From Acanthaster planci (taxonomy: Eukaryota; Echinodermata; Asteroidea; Valvatida; Acanthasteridae), in NCBI RefSeq assembly GCF_001949145.1, contig NW_019091533.1, positions 346,765 through 410,764 on the forward strand: a stretch of DNA of 64,000 nt, in the 5' to 3' direction. A program made the translations under genes and the position numbers. This document shows positions 1 through 13,249 of the stretch, in pieces. The notes under the pieces were generated by a model, which worked only from the letters and a program-made list of their open reading frames with translations, was not told the origin of the DNA and searched no databases. Numbering within the stretch: position 1 is the stretch's first letter; each line of letters begins with the position of its first letter.

Positions 1-2053
1 AGTATATTGACAGTTGAAGTAGCAGGTTTTATACGAAAGGTTCTGGTATAGAACAATGGGCAATTAGTTGTCATTCACTTTGAATGAAAATTGAAAGTAC
101 GAGGTGAGTAAAAAAAATGGTGTCCGGAAACTGGACAGTGAACATGGCGTGTGTGCATGGAGGAAGGAGGGGAAGTGACAGGACATGCAGGCCGGGCGCG
201 ATCCTTCCCCCATGGATGCATTAATCGGGCGAGAACAGCTGTCATTTTGATCTGGAACTTTATGTAGGCCTTAGCTGGTTTGAGTAAGTCCAGCCATAAT
301 GCTCATGACTTCTGGCATGTCTCGAGGATTGCGAAGTTCGAGATATCCAGATATCATGATCATGATCTTGGCCCTAGTACAACATGCTAATGGCAGGATA
401 ATGTACTCCAAACTTTCAATGGAAATGCAGCCCTGCAGTGTTCCACCTTTTGACATCGAAACTACACTTTCTCAATCAGTCTTCCCCAAGAAGCCGTCAG
501 AACTAAATCATATCTGGTAAAACTTTCGTTTACAATCTTTGATGCCTCTGTGCACAAACTACGAGATTTGTCTGAAAAAAACCTAGGCCTAAGTGGTTTC
601 TAAGTAAATGCTTGAGAAATTTCCAAGCTAAATTTCTTGGGACGTATTTAATGTCTTTCTGATGGCTGTTGTAACATTTTAAGGGAAAATTACTGTTGTT
701 GGTATACATACATGTAGGCCTATGGAACTCTTTCCCATATCTCCTTAAAAACGCATGGGCATGATTGATGCGTCATGGTTTGTGGACTGTGTCACCAGCT
801 ATTTCGAGTGAAATGCAGAGCTTTTACTTGCTATCCTGGGAGTAATTGCAGAATACCCCACTACTCTAAAAACGATTCCTGGAATGACTGGTTGCTTATG
901 TACAAGGTGAGAATCCCTTGAGAAGAGGGTGACACTTTGACTTGTACATGTACCTGGCTATGAGGTTGATCGTGTGGGACGGCATGGTACTCTGCAATTG
1001 AGCCCTATCCAGCTTCTCTTCACAAAACGATCTGCACATCTGTACACTGTGCCTGTTAACACAACGCATCTCACACTGAACACGCACGTCATAAACGAGT
1101 GTGTGACACTAGGAACATCTGACAAAAGAAACACAAAGCACTAACATTTAGCGTCCATCGTAATTGCACCGTGCTTCTTTTGTTAAATGTCCACAGCGTG
1201 AACAGCTTCACAGCACAGCACGTACATGTACATGTAGCTCATGCCCTGTCGTCCTCCCCCGCTTCCAAAATGGTTGAGCTGATAAAAGACTGTTTTTAAA
1301 AAAGGTTCCAATAGTTGGGGAAGGCATACTTGGGACCCCACTTTCCTGTCATTTGAACCGTGCAAAACTGGTCAGCCCCCTCCAGAAAACCAACGGCAAC
1401 ACTCTCTTCTGCACTGACCCTATTTTTTGGGAACTTTGAACTGCAAAATATGAGAAAATGTGACTTTCTTACTGATGAACCAGCCATGCAAAATTTGACT
1501 CAACCATGTGTCATGTGTTAAAACACAGTTCCTCTCATCATTTCTCTCAAAACCCTGCCCTTTGTTCACATCAACCCTTACAGCTATTGAGCATGATGTC
1601 ATAGTCATCTACCAAGGTGAATCCAAAAGTTAAAATGTAGCTCTTCCTTCTATTATGGCAACGGGTCTGCAGATACATGTACATGATTCCCAAAAAGTTT
1701 ACTTGTATACATGTAAAGTCCGTAAATTTATTCTATAGCAAGTTGCGTTAAAATGCTGGAGACGATCATGCAATATTTTGTATCAGTTTTGCAGGAGTCA
1801 TGTTCCAGATATTTGTATTTACCAACTGCAAACCAAAAACTCAATTTTGGTTACTTCCAACAGGACTTGATGACTTTGAATCATGGCAGGACTTTAGTTG
1901 CATCATCAGGCATGTCAGGATTATGCGCTGGTGGGAATGGCAAAAGTTTGGTAGCCGATGCCAAGTGCCCGTTAGGATGTGCAAATACATGTAGCTTTGA
2001 CTGAGACCGTCCATGTGACTGTGAGGCTGGCATGCTGAAATGTGATAGCCATA
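1..2053. other. 5' flank and probable 5' UTR of the PNPLA8-like gene
   Basis: No convincing gene is visible. The stretch holds scattered TACATGTACATGTA words and short ORFs in several frames with no recognisable domain. A candidate splice acceptor (pyrimidine-rich run ending ...CCAACAG at 1863) could begin the exon that carries the lipase start codon, which would put a 5' UTR intron upstream. A minus-strand open stretch at 271-456 is noted under rejected items. Confidence 0.4.
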
Positions 2054-5000
2054 ATGTCACATAGTTATCACCGAGTGGCACTTGCTGCCCACAAATCGCT
2101 CCATGGGTGGGGTTTTGTCTGCTGGTGCAGCCAGCACGGAAAACAGCCGGGAACAGCAGGCAATCCCCTGGTGGTTCTCGGCATCAGGCCCTTCTCTTCG
2201 AAAGACACGAGGAGTAATGGCAACATTGACAAGGACGCCAAACGGACAGGGCAGTCTACACTGCAGGACAGATTCAAGCACCTCAAGTCATCTGTTGCTG
2301 CCACCGGATCGAGAGTGCAGGACAGCGTGCACAGCTCCAGGGAGAAGTTCTTGGGTGCTTTCTTCACGTTGCAGGCCCAGCCAGATAACAGGGAAGCAAA
2401 ACACGGCGAGAATATAACTGGAGGTCATTTCAGCATGAATGGGGAGTCAAAACAGCCTGATAGTCACAACCCGAGGTCAGTTCCGGGGGATAAGGAGTGT
2501 ACCGTCCCCGCAAAACCTGATTCAGCCGTCACTGAAACATCCGAGAATTGCAAGTTGCAGGACAAGCAAGACCTGACACCTCCAGAAGACACCAGCAAGA
2601 GGTTCGCGCAGAAAGATTTCTGGGTCAACATTCCCTCTTTCCAGGATCGGATTAACAGACTGAAAGCTCCCTTCTTAGGGAGTGCGAGCACGCAGAGAGG
2701 CGGGGACGGAGTGACAGGAGCCAAGCCGGAGGATTGTGATCGCCTTCAACCAAAGGATGGCAGCAGAGCTGAAATCCAAGGACAGCAGGTGCCGTACATG
2801 CAGAAACCTAAGGATGTGGACTCATTAAAACCGGAAAGCTTAGATGTGACAGCTGATGCTGTATCTGAAAATGAAGCATCTGAGAAAACCTCCAATCAGC
2901 AGTCACAGGAGTCCAAAAGAAAGCCCGGTACTTTGTCTTCTGTAACTAGCAGCATCCCCAACATTAACTTCCCCAGTGCTGCTGCCGTGCAGAGCGTGAT
3001 CAAGTCCCTACCAGGCCGTAGAGCATCCAGCAAGACAGAGTCCAAGCTTCAGAAGAGATCTCTGGAGGACCTGGATGCGGATGCATTCGACTTAGACGCC
3101 AGCCCCATCGTCAGCATGAATCTGGCCCTGGAAGAACCAAGGGTGCCTCATGGGGAGAGTGGCAAGCATAGTCAGGTGTCCCCGGTAAAGGAGACCGAGA
3201 AGGAAGCCAAGATGAGGAAAGACAGGGCCTTGGAGGCTGGAGAGGCAACAGCCAAGAAACCCAGGAAACAGATCAAACCAGTAAGGAACTTTGGTGTCAA
3301 ATTTCTTTTATTTGCCCTCAAGCATTTGTAATCTCTGGTGTGCTCATGATGGCATTAGTTTAATCCTGCTACTTTTTGGCTCCATCACAAAGTCTCTGAA
3401 CATGCCCACTTTTTAAAATCATTTTTTATAAGGCTTGAAGGCCAAATTGGCATTTGATTTGATAGAATCGGAAATCTTTCTAAAAATGTTTTGTTGTGGT
3501 GCAGTCTGCAGCAGTAGCTGAATTGATAGGACAGAGCTGATAATGACGATTTTACCCATTGGGTGGATTTAGGTGATTTCCAAGACCTCCATTGATGATC
3601 GCACCAAGAACCTGGCAATTGGAATCTGCAGTGCAACCAGCAATGCCATGAAGTTGTTGAAACTGGAGAGATTATGCAGTCACCTGATGCAATATCCTGA
3701 ATCCAGGGAGATGGCCATAAAGGTACGTGGGCTGTGACCAACTGAGGAAGTTTCAGGGACAGATGTACAGCCTCTGTGTGTGATCAACTGCCATCTACAT
3801 GTACATGTAGCAACAATGTGCTTTTGGCTGGACACACCGTGTAGAGGAATCCAGGGACGTTTCACTGGGCATCCACAGTGGCCCCCATTGATGGCAGAAA
3901 GCACTGTTTTGGTAGTGTTAGGAAATAACTCAGCAGTTGCCTCATACCAATAGTTATCACTGTGCTCACCGCCATTGGTGGGGGCCACAGCAAATGGCCA
4001 GCGATAGCATTAACCATACTTGTACATGTAGTTGCCTGATTTATCTATACATTGGGCAAGGTCCATGTGTAGCTGCTGAGAGCTTGCCTGCTTAGTCCAT
4101 TTGGTCACAGGTGATGGGGTCCTTGCTCACAGTGGTCATTTAAGCAAGGAGAATTGAGCTAATGCATGTACCAGTAGCTGAGTCCATATCATCCGAGAAT
4201 AGCTGTGGATCAGTTGAACCCTTAGGCCAGCTTGTAATTTGAACTCCGTGGGACTAGAACCACTAAATTCTGACAGATAGAAAAATGGTCACAGTTACTG
4301 TTTGTGAAAAGTGGCACTCTTGACTGCGCTACATCGTGAGGATTTTGCAAGGAAAATGCTCGAAGGTTGTGTGGCAGCAGCGAGGTTTGTGGCCTAAATT
4401 TTTTCCTGTCGTCTTTACCCTCTTCAAGGAGAAGCTGATCCCCGCCTTGCTGAAGATGCTGTCAACGAGGGACTTGGCCATGAGGGAGCAGGTGAATGAG
4501 GCATTAGCCATTCTGGGCTATGCAGCCCCGGTCAAGGGGCGGGGCTTGAGGATCTTATCCATTGATGGAGGTGGCACGAGGTCAGTTTTTTTACCATTGT
4601 TTTACATGTACATGTATATGTTCGTGTAATAATAACGTTAATATTTCTTGTATAGTGCCGAATCCATCCAAAGTTGATGCTCAGGGCCCTTCACAGCGTT
4701 TCATCTAATATAGATGCATTTCATTTAATATAAATTCATCAATATCAAATATCATAGAATAATTATTCTGACTATCTAAAATGTAAAAATATATGCTTCC
4801 AGAACACCAGAAATTCTTGTTAAAAACTGTGTTGTTGTGTTGTCAGTTATTCTTTTTCACCTGCTCTTACTGAGAAATATCAGACTGACCTTTCAGACGC
4901 AATCTAGTTCTCCTTTTCAAAAGGAGTCAAAAGTGCAACCATGCTTTGATTGTATTGTCTTGCTCTATTTTATCACCATTTCAAAATAAAAAGTCCAGCT

Positions 5001-8000
5001 TAGACAGTCATTTCTGTAATCCACAGACAGTCATTTCTATATTCCACAAGAGATAGACTTGTAAAAACTACTTTGCATTTTGAGTTCTACCATGTCTACT
5101 CGAAAAGCTTGTTCTTTCTCACAATAATTGGCAATTGTTTAAACTGAAGGGTTAACAAGTTAAATCAATCTTTTGTTAACATGTAGCCAAGTTTTATCGG
5201 TGACAAATAGTGAACTACTTGCTGAGTTTTCCCTCTACCCAGATGATAAACTTTGCATAGGTAGCCAAGGAAATTGAAAAGTAGTTGGCAGATGGCCACT
5301 GATTGAGCTTTGCTGCATGAGCATAGTTTTATGAAATGTTGTGTTTTGGTATGGCTGTCACAGGTGGCGAAGTGTTGGAGTCTTCGTTATGGGTGAGGGT
5401 TAGTGATTGGGTAAATCCCAGTAAAGGGTTTGGTTAAAAGTTAGGGTTCAGGTGTATGGTTTTGGTATGAGACACAAGGCAATTTGTAAATCTTAAACCG
5501 TTGGGCTGTCTGAATCGTTGCACAGGGGTGTCATTGCAATTGAGACTCTGCGTGAGATAGAGCGCCGTACCTCCCAGCCAATCCGAGACCTCTTCGACTA
5601 TATGATGGGGGTGAGCTCGGGGGCCGTGCTGGGCTTCCTCCTGGCCTGTGGCGGTGCCTCCCTGGATGAGTGCGAGGAGCTGTACCTACAGCTCAGCCAG
5701 GAGGTCTTCAAGAGGAACACCTTCCTGGGCACCAGTAAGCTGGTCCTGAGCCACGCCTTTTATGACACCGAGGGCTGGGTAAAAATACTGAAGTAAGAGT
5801 CGACTTCACACGAGTCAGGATTTTTACTTTAATAGCATTTCTCTTTTGTACGTTTGGCCCAAGGATACGCAAATCAGTTTCTGTCTTACTTTCCCAAATT
5901 CTCCAAAATCCTGTGGGAGGCTCTTGGAGGGTTTTGGAAGAGCGAGTAAGAGCTGTGTTTGCTTTGAACTCTTGTTTAGCCCGCTCTCATTTCAGCAAAA
6001 TTACTGGGACTTGTCAGATTGCCTTTCTTCAACCAGAACCATGATATAAAAGGAGGAAAAAAGCAAACACAAAAGGGAGCCTTGTGGCTTCAGAGTTTGC
6101 TCTTTATAGCAATTTTTCTGATATGAAAGTGCCCTCTATAATGAGATTAATCTTTGACCACTTTTTTTGGTGGGGTGAAAGAAGTGTCAGAACAAATGAT
6201 TACGACTTTGTCGTTTTACACGGAAATCATCTCAGATATTTAAAATTCTGCCCCTTTTTAACTAAGCTTTATTTAAACTTAATAAAAGCTTTGTATTGCA
6301 AGATTTCAGCCTCAAATATTAAAGACCTACGCCAATTTTGGAATCCAACTCAGAGAGGCCTGGTGACATTTGTATCTCTGCATTTGAAAATGTAACCTTG
6401 GAAAAATCCAGACTTTCTTGATAATTATGGTGAAAATTTTATGTTTGAAAGAAGTGCTAAAATTTTAACATGCACACATTAATTTGAACATTGGTTTGTA
6501 GACTATTAGCGTTCAAGGTATCAGCATTTTGACAAAAAGGCAAAATCTTTGTTAACAAAGCATGATTTAATCTTTTTATCCAGGTCGCATCAGATGGCAG
6601 ACAAGCCCATGATATCTACAGCAAGGCAGGCAGAATGTCCAAAGGTGAGATTAATCAACAAGTACTGGTCTGCTCTTTCAGAAATGGGATAAATATGGTA
6701 AACATTAATTAATTAGTTGGTTGGTTAGTTAGTTTGTTAGCTGGCTAGTTAGTTACAAACGAACACAACAAACAACCCTCACAAATGACTGCTATGAACC
6801 AACATTACAAACAAATGTTGCGATTCAACATTAAGAACTGAGTGAACGAACCAAGAGCAGATTATTTATGAGAGGAGGGAGGATATTTTTTTATTTTTGG
6901 ATGGGATTAATTTGCTAAAATGCTGTGCAGAGCGTCAGGAAAATATGAATAGTTACTTGTCAAATGTGAAGTAAAGGTCTGGAACTTACACGTTTACGTG
7001 TAGAGAATAGCTACCCTGGTTTAGAGACCATTCATAAGAGGTGGATGTAATTATGATATCTGCCCCTTTCCTTGCCCCCCCTTCCCCCCTCTTCTTCCTG
7101 TCGTTTCTTAAGGTGGCAGCCGTGGCAACTTTGATGAATGTAGGCTCCATCAAAGACTTCCTCTTCCGGAACTACAACGTGCCACCCGGCACCCAGTCTC
7201 GCTACCGAGGCGCCTGCAAATATGAGTTATGGGAAGCAGCAAGAGCCTCCTCTGCGGCACCCGGCTATTTTGAAGAGTGCAAACTGGATGAGTACGTTTT
7301 CCAGGTAATGGTATTTGACAGCGCCGTGCAAAGGTTTTCCTCTGACATGTTCTTCGCACAGTTTTTACCCTAAATGAACCAGAAGTCCCTATATCCCTCA
7401 ATGTTTTCTTCAATATTTCTCGGTGATATTTTTCCTTGTGGTGACCCATCAGGAGTTTTTCTTGTGGTCATTTTGACACCAGTTTTGTGAAAATTGGACT
7501 TACCCTTTCCACAAAATGCCAATTTTTCTGAGACAGGTCAGCCCAAAAAGCCAGCTTTTCCCATTGATGTGCTAAGTGCACACAGGTCAACACACCTGAG
7601 GCCTTGAACTGCAAATGACTGTAGCAGCAAAACCCACGTCAGATTGAGTTCAAATGTAGATGTATTCATAATGAGTGTATATTTATGCAAGTAAAATCTT
7701 ACACAGATTGGAACAGGCGAGTTCTTAAGAGGGCTGAATATGTTTGATATAAGTTTGGTTTTCTTTCTGCGAAACACCGTACATTCATGCAGGCTTGCAA
7801 ATAAATCCCTGATTTTTTCATGTGATGACCACCGCTAGCATTCCTTGCTCTACCCCTGAACACCACAGGACGGAGGTGTGCTGACCAACAACCCCTGCGC
7901 TCTGGCCATCCACGAGTGTCGCCTGTTGTGGCCTGACACACCGATCCAGTGTGTGGTGTCGGTGGGCTGTGGGCGCTACGACCCCGAGGAGGGCTGCCCG

Positions 8001-8868
8001 GAGCCGGAATACAGCAGCCTCAGGAAGAAGCTGACCAACATCATGAGCAGCGCCACCGATACAGAATGTAAGTAGGTCAAGTAGCTGCATCGGTGGTTTC
8101 CATGGGAAGCCATGCCAACCCTACCATCCAGGTAACCCATCCAGGTACCGTGTGATGTACAGTGTGGGCCACACCTTGGTATGACACCTCACCCCCGAGA
8201 TTCTGTATCTTGATTAGCCGAGAGCCAGTCATGTGGCATCTGCTATTATGGCCATCTTGCTTTTCGCAGGTGAACAAAAGACACCCATAGCAACCAAAGA
8301 ACTATACACATGGCCGATGGCATCAGTATGCAAATGCATACTGATGTGCATGGTTTGCTGTGCTCACACTCTGGAGTACTCGCACTACATAGCTGGGCGG
8401 GTTCAAACATTTCATGAAGGGTTAGTTCAAACAGTTGGCTGTAGAGTTTAACTTATTTCTTTGAAATAGACGTACCTTTTATATGTACAATTATTGTTGG
8501 GCCATCTCACTTAAGTTTTTGGAATAGACTTCACGGTACACTGTTAGCATCGCAAACAAAGAGTTTCAGTAAAGGACGAGTGACGTGAGTGTACCCCCCT
8601 TTTTTTCGTTACCTCAGCTGTACACACGGTCCTGCAGGACCTCCTCCCGAGCGGCACCTACTTCCGCTTCAATCCCCCCATCAGCGAGGACTTCCTCCTG
8701 GACGAGAACCGGGCCGAGATGATCCAGCAGATGCAGCAGGAGGCCCGGGACTACCTGGAGCTGAACGAGCTGAAGCTGGTGCAGGCTAGCGGGGTGCTGA
8801 CTCGGAGGAAGACCCACTTGCACAAAGCCCTGGACTGGCTGCGGCTACAGCGACAGCTGAGGAGGTGA
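2054..8868 (+). CDS. PNPLA8: Calcium-independent phospholipase A2-gamma-like patatin lipase (PNPLA8 family), 8 exons
   Basis: Exons: 2054-3280, 3573-3722, 4429-4580, 5526-5792, 6584-6644, 7113-7304, 7869-8067, 8618-8868 (stop TGA). All introns are GT-AG, and the joined frame gives about 832 residues; the human protein is about 780. The ATG at 2054 is the first in frame and opens a basic, Ser/Leu-rich leader with an RPFSS stretch near residue 45, typical of a mitochondrial presequence. Residues about 50-400 are polar, low-complexity and poorly conserved. The patatin domain starts near residue 495: KGRGLRILSIDGGGTRG (oxyanion motif), GVSSG at 538-542 (nucleophile Ser540), and DGG at 684-686 (Asp684). 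Together these form the Ser-Asp dyad expected to hydrolyse fatty acyl esters of membrane phospholipids, including cardiolipin in mitochondria. The C-terminus is ...RQLRR, with no SKL peroxisomal signal. No neighbour appears to be co-regulated. The family call is strong; the exact start is less certain. Confidence 0.93.
6709..6755. repeat. Low-complexity GTTAGTTG-like tract
   Basis: Imperfect tandem GTTAGTTGGTTAGTTAG-type repeats lie in the intron between lipase exons 5 and 6. It is a simple microsatellite. Confidence 0.7.
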
Positions 8869-9275
8869 TAGAGAGGGGCCGTGGACAGGGCAGGGCCGAA
8901 TGAAGTGTCCCATTGGCCCCACTCCGGCCTCAGTAACAGTATCATCATAGCACTGGCAAACAATCAGGAGCCTCACATCTAGTGTTGGATCTAAGCTGGA
9001 CTGAACTGCGTATGTGCTGGGTCAAATCCGTTCCAAAGTTGAATATTAGACAGACACTGTGAGAGGTTCATGGCGTATCTACTTCTACGCTTGTACTCGG
9101 TAAAGTCCCCATACTTGGATATCACGCCAAGGATGCACGTAAGACATCGAGTGTGTACTGAGGGTGGTTTGGAATTGGGAAATGGAGCAGGGGTAACCGA
9201 TGCGAGGAGATTATTTCGGGAAGGAGTTGTTACCAGGAACAAAGATTATTTGAAGGCATTAACCCTCCTATGCTG
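8869..9275. other. 3' flank of the PNPLA8-like gene
   Basis: Likely 3' UTR and downstream DNA, ending at the assembly gap. No poly(A) signal is seen before the gap. Confidence 0.4.
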
Positions 9276-10145
9276 NNNNNNNNNNNNNNNNNNNNNNNNN
9301 NNNNNNNNNNNNNNNNNNNNNNNNNNNNNNNNNNNNNNNNNNNNNNNNNNNNNNNNNNNNNNNNNNNNNNNNNNNNNNNNNNNNNNNNNNNNNNNNNNNN
9401 NNNNNNNNNNNNNNNNNNNNNNNNNNNNNNNNNNNNNNNNNNNNNNNNNNNNNNNNNNNNNNNNNNNNNNNNNNNNNNNNNNNNNNNNNNNNNNNNNNNN
9501 NNNNNNNNNNNNNNNNNNNNNNNNNNNNNNNNNNNNNNNNNNNNNNNNNNNNNNNNNNNNNNNNNNNNNNNNNNNNNNNNNNNNNNNNNNNNNNNNNNNN
9601 NNNNNNNNNNNNNNNNNNNNNNNNNNNNNNNNNNNNNNNNNNNNNNNNNNNNNNNNNNNNNNNNNNNNNNNNNNNNNNNNNNNNNNNNNNNNNNNNNNNN
9701 NNNNNNNNNNNNNNNNNNNNNNNNNNNNNNNNNNNNNNNNNNNNNNNNNNNNNNNNNNNNNNNNNNNNNNNNNNNNNNNNNNNNNNNNNNNNNNNNNNNN
9801 NNNNNNNNNNNNNNNNNNNNNNNNNNNNNNNNNNNNNNNNNNNNNNNNNNNNNNNNNNNNNNNNNNNNNNNNNNNNNNNNNNNNNNNNNNNNNNNNNNNN
9901 NNNNNNNNNNNNNNNNNNNNNNNNNNNNNNNNNNNNNNNNNNNNNNNNNNNNNNNNNNNNNNNNNNNNNNNNNNNNNNNNNNNNNNNNNNNNNNNNNNNN
10001 NNNNNNNNNNNNNNNNNNNNNNNNNNNNNNNNNNNNNNNNNNNNNNNNNNNNNNNNNNNNNNNNNNNNNNNNNNNNNNNNNNNNNNNNNNNNNNNNNNNN
10101 NNNNNNNNNNNNNNNNNNNNNNNNNNNNNNNNNNNNNNNNNNNNN
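9276..10145. other. Assembly gap (870 N)
   Basis: Run of undetermined bases. Any ORF crossing it is meaningless. It could hide the end of the lipase transcript. Confidence 0.99.
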
Positions 10146-11119
10146 GCAGCCGCATGCAACCGTTACACAGTGGAGAACTTTGCCCAATCCACCTTGAGCA
10201 GAAGCACTCCTCGTTAGTTGAACAGAGCCGTTGGTGGGGAACTTTCAAGTTGGTGATGTTGATGTGACTGCAACACTTGCATTTCGTACTCATATTGGAA
10301 CCAGTGAGTGCAGTTCCCACCAAAGCAGCCTCCGATGCAATAAAAATTGCGCCCTCTCTTGTTCCCGCTTAGGGCCCAATACAAGAACCAACAGGTCAAC
10401 TACTCCCTGGGCCCACCAGCCTCGGAGCGTAGGGTTACAGGCCGCCACAGGATCTTACAGTATTTTGTCATTCAGTGGGTCCAACCTCCCACTATTTTCA
10501 ACTGTTGGTAGTGTGCGCAAGTGTTACTGGCTGCCCATAACAAGAAGTTGTTGACAGGAAGGCTTTTTTGGCCAATGAACAGTAAGCTGTGGACGTTTTT
10601 TTTAGCTGGTCTCCCATACCTGACCCCCTTCCCCATAGCTGAGCCACAAGGCCACCAACCACCAGATATCAACGACATTATTTTGAGTGTTCAGTGTGTA
10701 AGATACTGTATCAAAGTGAAACAGAATGCCAGAGAATGTGACAGTACCCGAAGTTCGGGATTCCAATGCTGCATTTTAAAGTGAAGTTTGTATTTTTACG
10801 CAATGGTAAACTAATTATGTGAGGAAATTTTAAGTCAGGTCCCTCCTTCGTCATATTGAACAGTTTCAGCTTAATTGAGATGGAATAACCTCAGGCACAG
10901 TTAATTTACAAGGGTCTGGGATGTACAGTGTACATGTACCAATTGGGGGTTTTTGTACAGTGTCTTTATGTGATCTCATGGATTTGGGGACTGTTTTGTG
11001 CCCAGAATATCAGGGGTGAAAGAAAAGTTTTACTGGTAAATTTTAATGAAAAGGTATGTTAACACAGTAATGATATTAATTTATTCATTTGTAAAATGCA
11101 AATTTCATACAGATGTGTT
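10146..11119. other. Intergenic, no gene recognised
   Basis: Short ORFs have no recognisable domain. An AATAAA at 10339-10344 could be a poly(A) signal for the upstream gene if its 3' UTR spans the gap; this is weak support. Confidence 0.35.
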
Positions 11120-11395
11120 CGACTACGCTACACATTGAAGACTTAAACATGGTTGAGCTGATGGCATACAAGGGGGCACCTCCAAACCGCCAAACTACCC
11201 ACATCCACCTACATCTATAGAGAGGAGACAATAAGCAGTTACAGTTTTAGAGGTGGGAGGAAAACCCCAGAGAAGAAACTTCTGGGAAAAACCCACGGAA
11301 TCAGATTGGGATTGAAAACCAAATCTACATGTGGACCGAGCCGGGAATCGAACTCGGGCTGCAGAGGTGGAAGGCGAGCTTAACCTATTTTGATG
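11120..11395 (-). repeat. tRNA-derived SINE, minus strand
   Basis: Read on the minus strand, the element opens near 11390 with a partial tRNA-like head. It has a good box-B (GAGTTCGATTCCCGGCTC) near 11340. A body follows that contains the pair of segments GTGGGTTTTTCCCAG and GGGGTTTTCCTCCCAC, the kind of conserved central domain seen in broad animal SINE superfamilies. I cannot assign the superfamily by eye. Confidence 0.6.
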
Positions 11396-12022
11396 AATGG
11401 AAATGTTTTATTTGCTTACATTAGGCTAAGTAAATAGAATTGCCCTCTTCAAAAACTGTTTAGAGGTGTCCTTGGTAAGATAAGACCAAGTTATGAAAGT
11501 TGATCGAAGCCTACATCGCGTACGGCTATTTAGATCAATAATGTATTTCTTGCCGATTCCTTTATGTAAGGAAAACCATCAATCTGATCAATAATGTTCT
11601 TTTCAAACATTGTTTGGGGTGTTAAAGACTTAATGTCAATGTCTTTATTAAACATCATGCATATACATGTGTTTATGATTCTGAATAAATCCTGAAGTTT
11701 AAAAGATTAATTTTGGAACTGCCGAGTTCTGTGGAAGTACAGTACGTCAGAACATTACGACAACCGGTTTAATTTGATTTATGAATTATTCCGTGTCCTG
11801 TCCAACAACCCTTCTGGGGATTGATCCTGCAGGTTCTGTGAGGGGAGGCTCCAAAACCCAAATGATTTATTTTAGTCCCATCAGTCCAGTAGTTTTTTTA
11901 GTCACAGGTCGATTTTTCACTAGAAATTCGGACAACTGTGTCTCCGGATAGGAGAGTTAGAATAATTCTGATCTTCTATATGGACAAATCATAAAGGGGC
12001 GCCTCAAAGATTTTGCAACGCT
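11396..12022. other. Intergenic, no gene recognised
   Basis: AT-rich unique-looking sequence. A reversed AATAAA-type word near 11691 has no gene attached. Confidence 0.4.
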
Positions 12023-12102
12023 TTGGCCAATCACGATGCGCGAAATTTATCGACCCTTTCCAAACACGCATTGGGTCGTCGACAGATTTCGGCATTATGA
12101 TT
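12023..12102. repeat. Short hairpin repeat, copy 1
   Basis: TTGGCCAATCACGATGCGCG... folds back imperfectly on ...CGACAGATTTCGGCATTATG. It is a decayed relative of the better preserved hairpin at 53754-53836, with the same CCTTTCCAAAC and GCGCATTGGGTCG centre. Confidence 0.6.
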
Positions 12103-12536
12103 AATAGAGGGATTTCACATTAGCGCCGTCTGCGCATATCCGCATCGAAACCGAGGCTCTCTGTGTTGAACTTCTTCGCGCGCGCCCGCCCGCGAAGTCG
12201 ACACAGTACTTGCAGCATCCGGTTCGTAAGTGTGACGCCACTTCAGTTAAACCACGCCCACTGCACATGCAGATACACGACCATCGCAGGTACGTTAGTT
12301 CGCGGTAAAGTGCCGTCATTGTTTCTTTTGATTTTACATGTCGAGTCATCCTGAAAGACGCTTACACAAAAAATTGCAGCTTGAAAAGTCTGAATTTAAC
12401 ATACCGTTATGTATTTTGTGTCTTGACTCCTTACTTTCAATAGTCTGATCGTATTAAGAATTGAAGTTGACACATACAGCCTCGTTTTCAAACGCGGAAG
12501 TGCGCAAATCGACGCTAAAAGCGTCGTATTGGGACC
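12103..12536 (+). mobile_element. Non-autonomous repeat element, about 430 bp, copy 1
   Basis: Nearly full-length match, in inverted orientation, to 29079-29502. Shared landmarks in order are AATAGAGGGATTTCACAT, a GC-rich run with GCGCGCGC, an internal CCGGTTCGTAAGTGTGACG, CATACCGTTATG, and a terminal palindrome GACGCTAAAAGCGTC. It has no coding capacity. The sharp ends shared by both copies argue for transposition. The internal CCGGTTCGTAAGTG links it to the smaller MITE family at 15979 and 25574. Confidence 0.75.
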
Positions 12537-12880
12537 CCTCTCTTGGCTGGTGCATTGCAAACTTTTAGTAAGAGGCAATTGCGAAACGCCCGTACTAAAG
12601 CTGAAAACCCGAGAAGCCATCTTGTTTGAAAGTTGTCTGACAAACGTTCAGAATCAATCTCAGGTCAAGGAAGATACCTTTGATCCCTGGGAGTCGTTAA
12701 ATGTTTTGGAAATATTGCCGGGTGTTCAAAGAAAGTCCCAAGTGACCTCACTGTGCTTGCAAAATACTGAAACATGAGATCTCGAGAAGATTGGAGAAGG
12801 ACTTGTAAAAGAGGAGTAGTCGTGATGCGTCGACTGTAGATGTGTGCACGTACACGCCCACCACTTTATGACAATGGAGC

Positions 12881-12890
12881 TATAAAAAGG
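12881..12890 (+). promoter_or_regulatory. TATA-box-like element
   Basis: TATAAAAAGG lies in a context resembling a core promoter, about 2.1 kb upstream of the start codon of MCT gene A. That gene has a probable splice acceptor just before its ATG, so a spliced 5' UTR from here is possible. The link is inference only. Confidence 0.3.
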
Positions 12891-13187
12891 ACCAGAGTAC
12901 AGATTGTTCAATACTTGCATTTGATTACATAATCAGATCATGCGGTAACCGTTGCAACACAGTAGACTGTGCATACTGAAGTCCACCATGTTGGTGGGTA
13001 ATTGACCTCAAAGTCCAGTTTGCTCAAGGACAATGCAGAACTTTACTACCATGCTTCCGTCTATATAAGCAAACAAAAACAATCAAAAAAATCATGTTCA
13101 GCGTCACTGCACCGATGGCTTTTTGAAGCCCGACAAGATTTTTTTCTCAATTTACCTCTGGAAAAGACAGATGAAAGAGCAAATACA

Positions 13188-13249
13188 CGGAAGTTTATGG
13201 GGGGGGGGAGTAATATAGGCATATTACCCCCTCCCATAATAAACTTCCG
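13188..13249. repeat. Short inverted repeat
   Basis: CGGAAGTTTATGGGGGGG with a spacer and then CCCTCCCATAATAAACTTCCG form a hairpin of about 17-20 bp stem around a G-run/C-run. Both strands are open reading frames here because of the symmetry. Confidence 0.6.

Noticed and set aside
271-456. Minus-strand 61-codon frame with a protein-like appearance (ISIESLEYIILPLACC)
   Set aside because: An acceptor-like TAG precedes it, but I recognise no family, see no companion exon, and the opposite strand is also open. Too weak to annotate.
9070-10323. Very long ORFs on both strands
   Set aside because: They run through the N gap and have no real sequence support.
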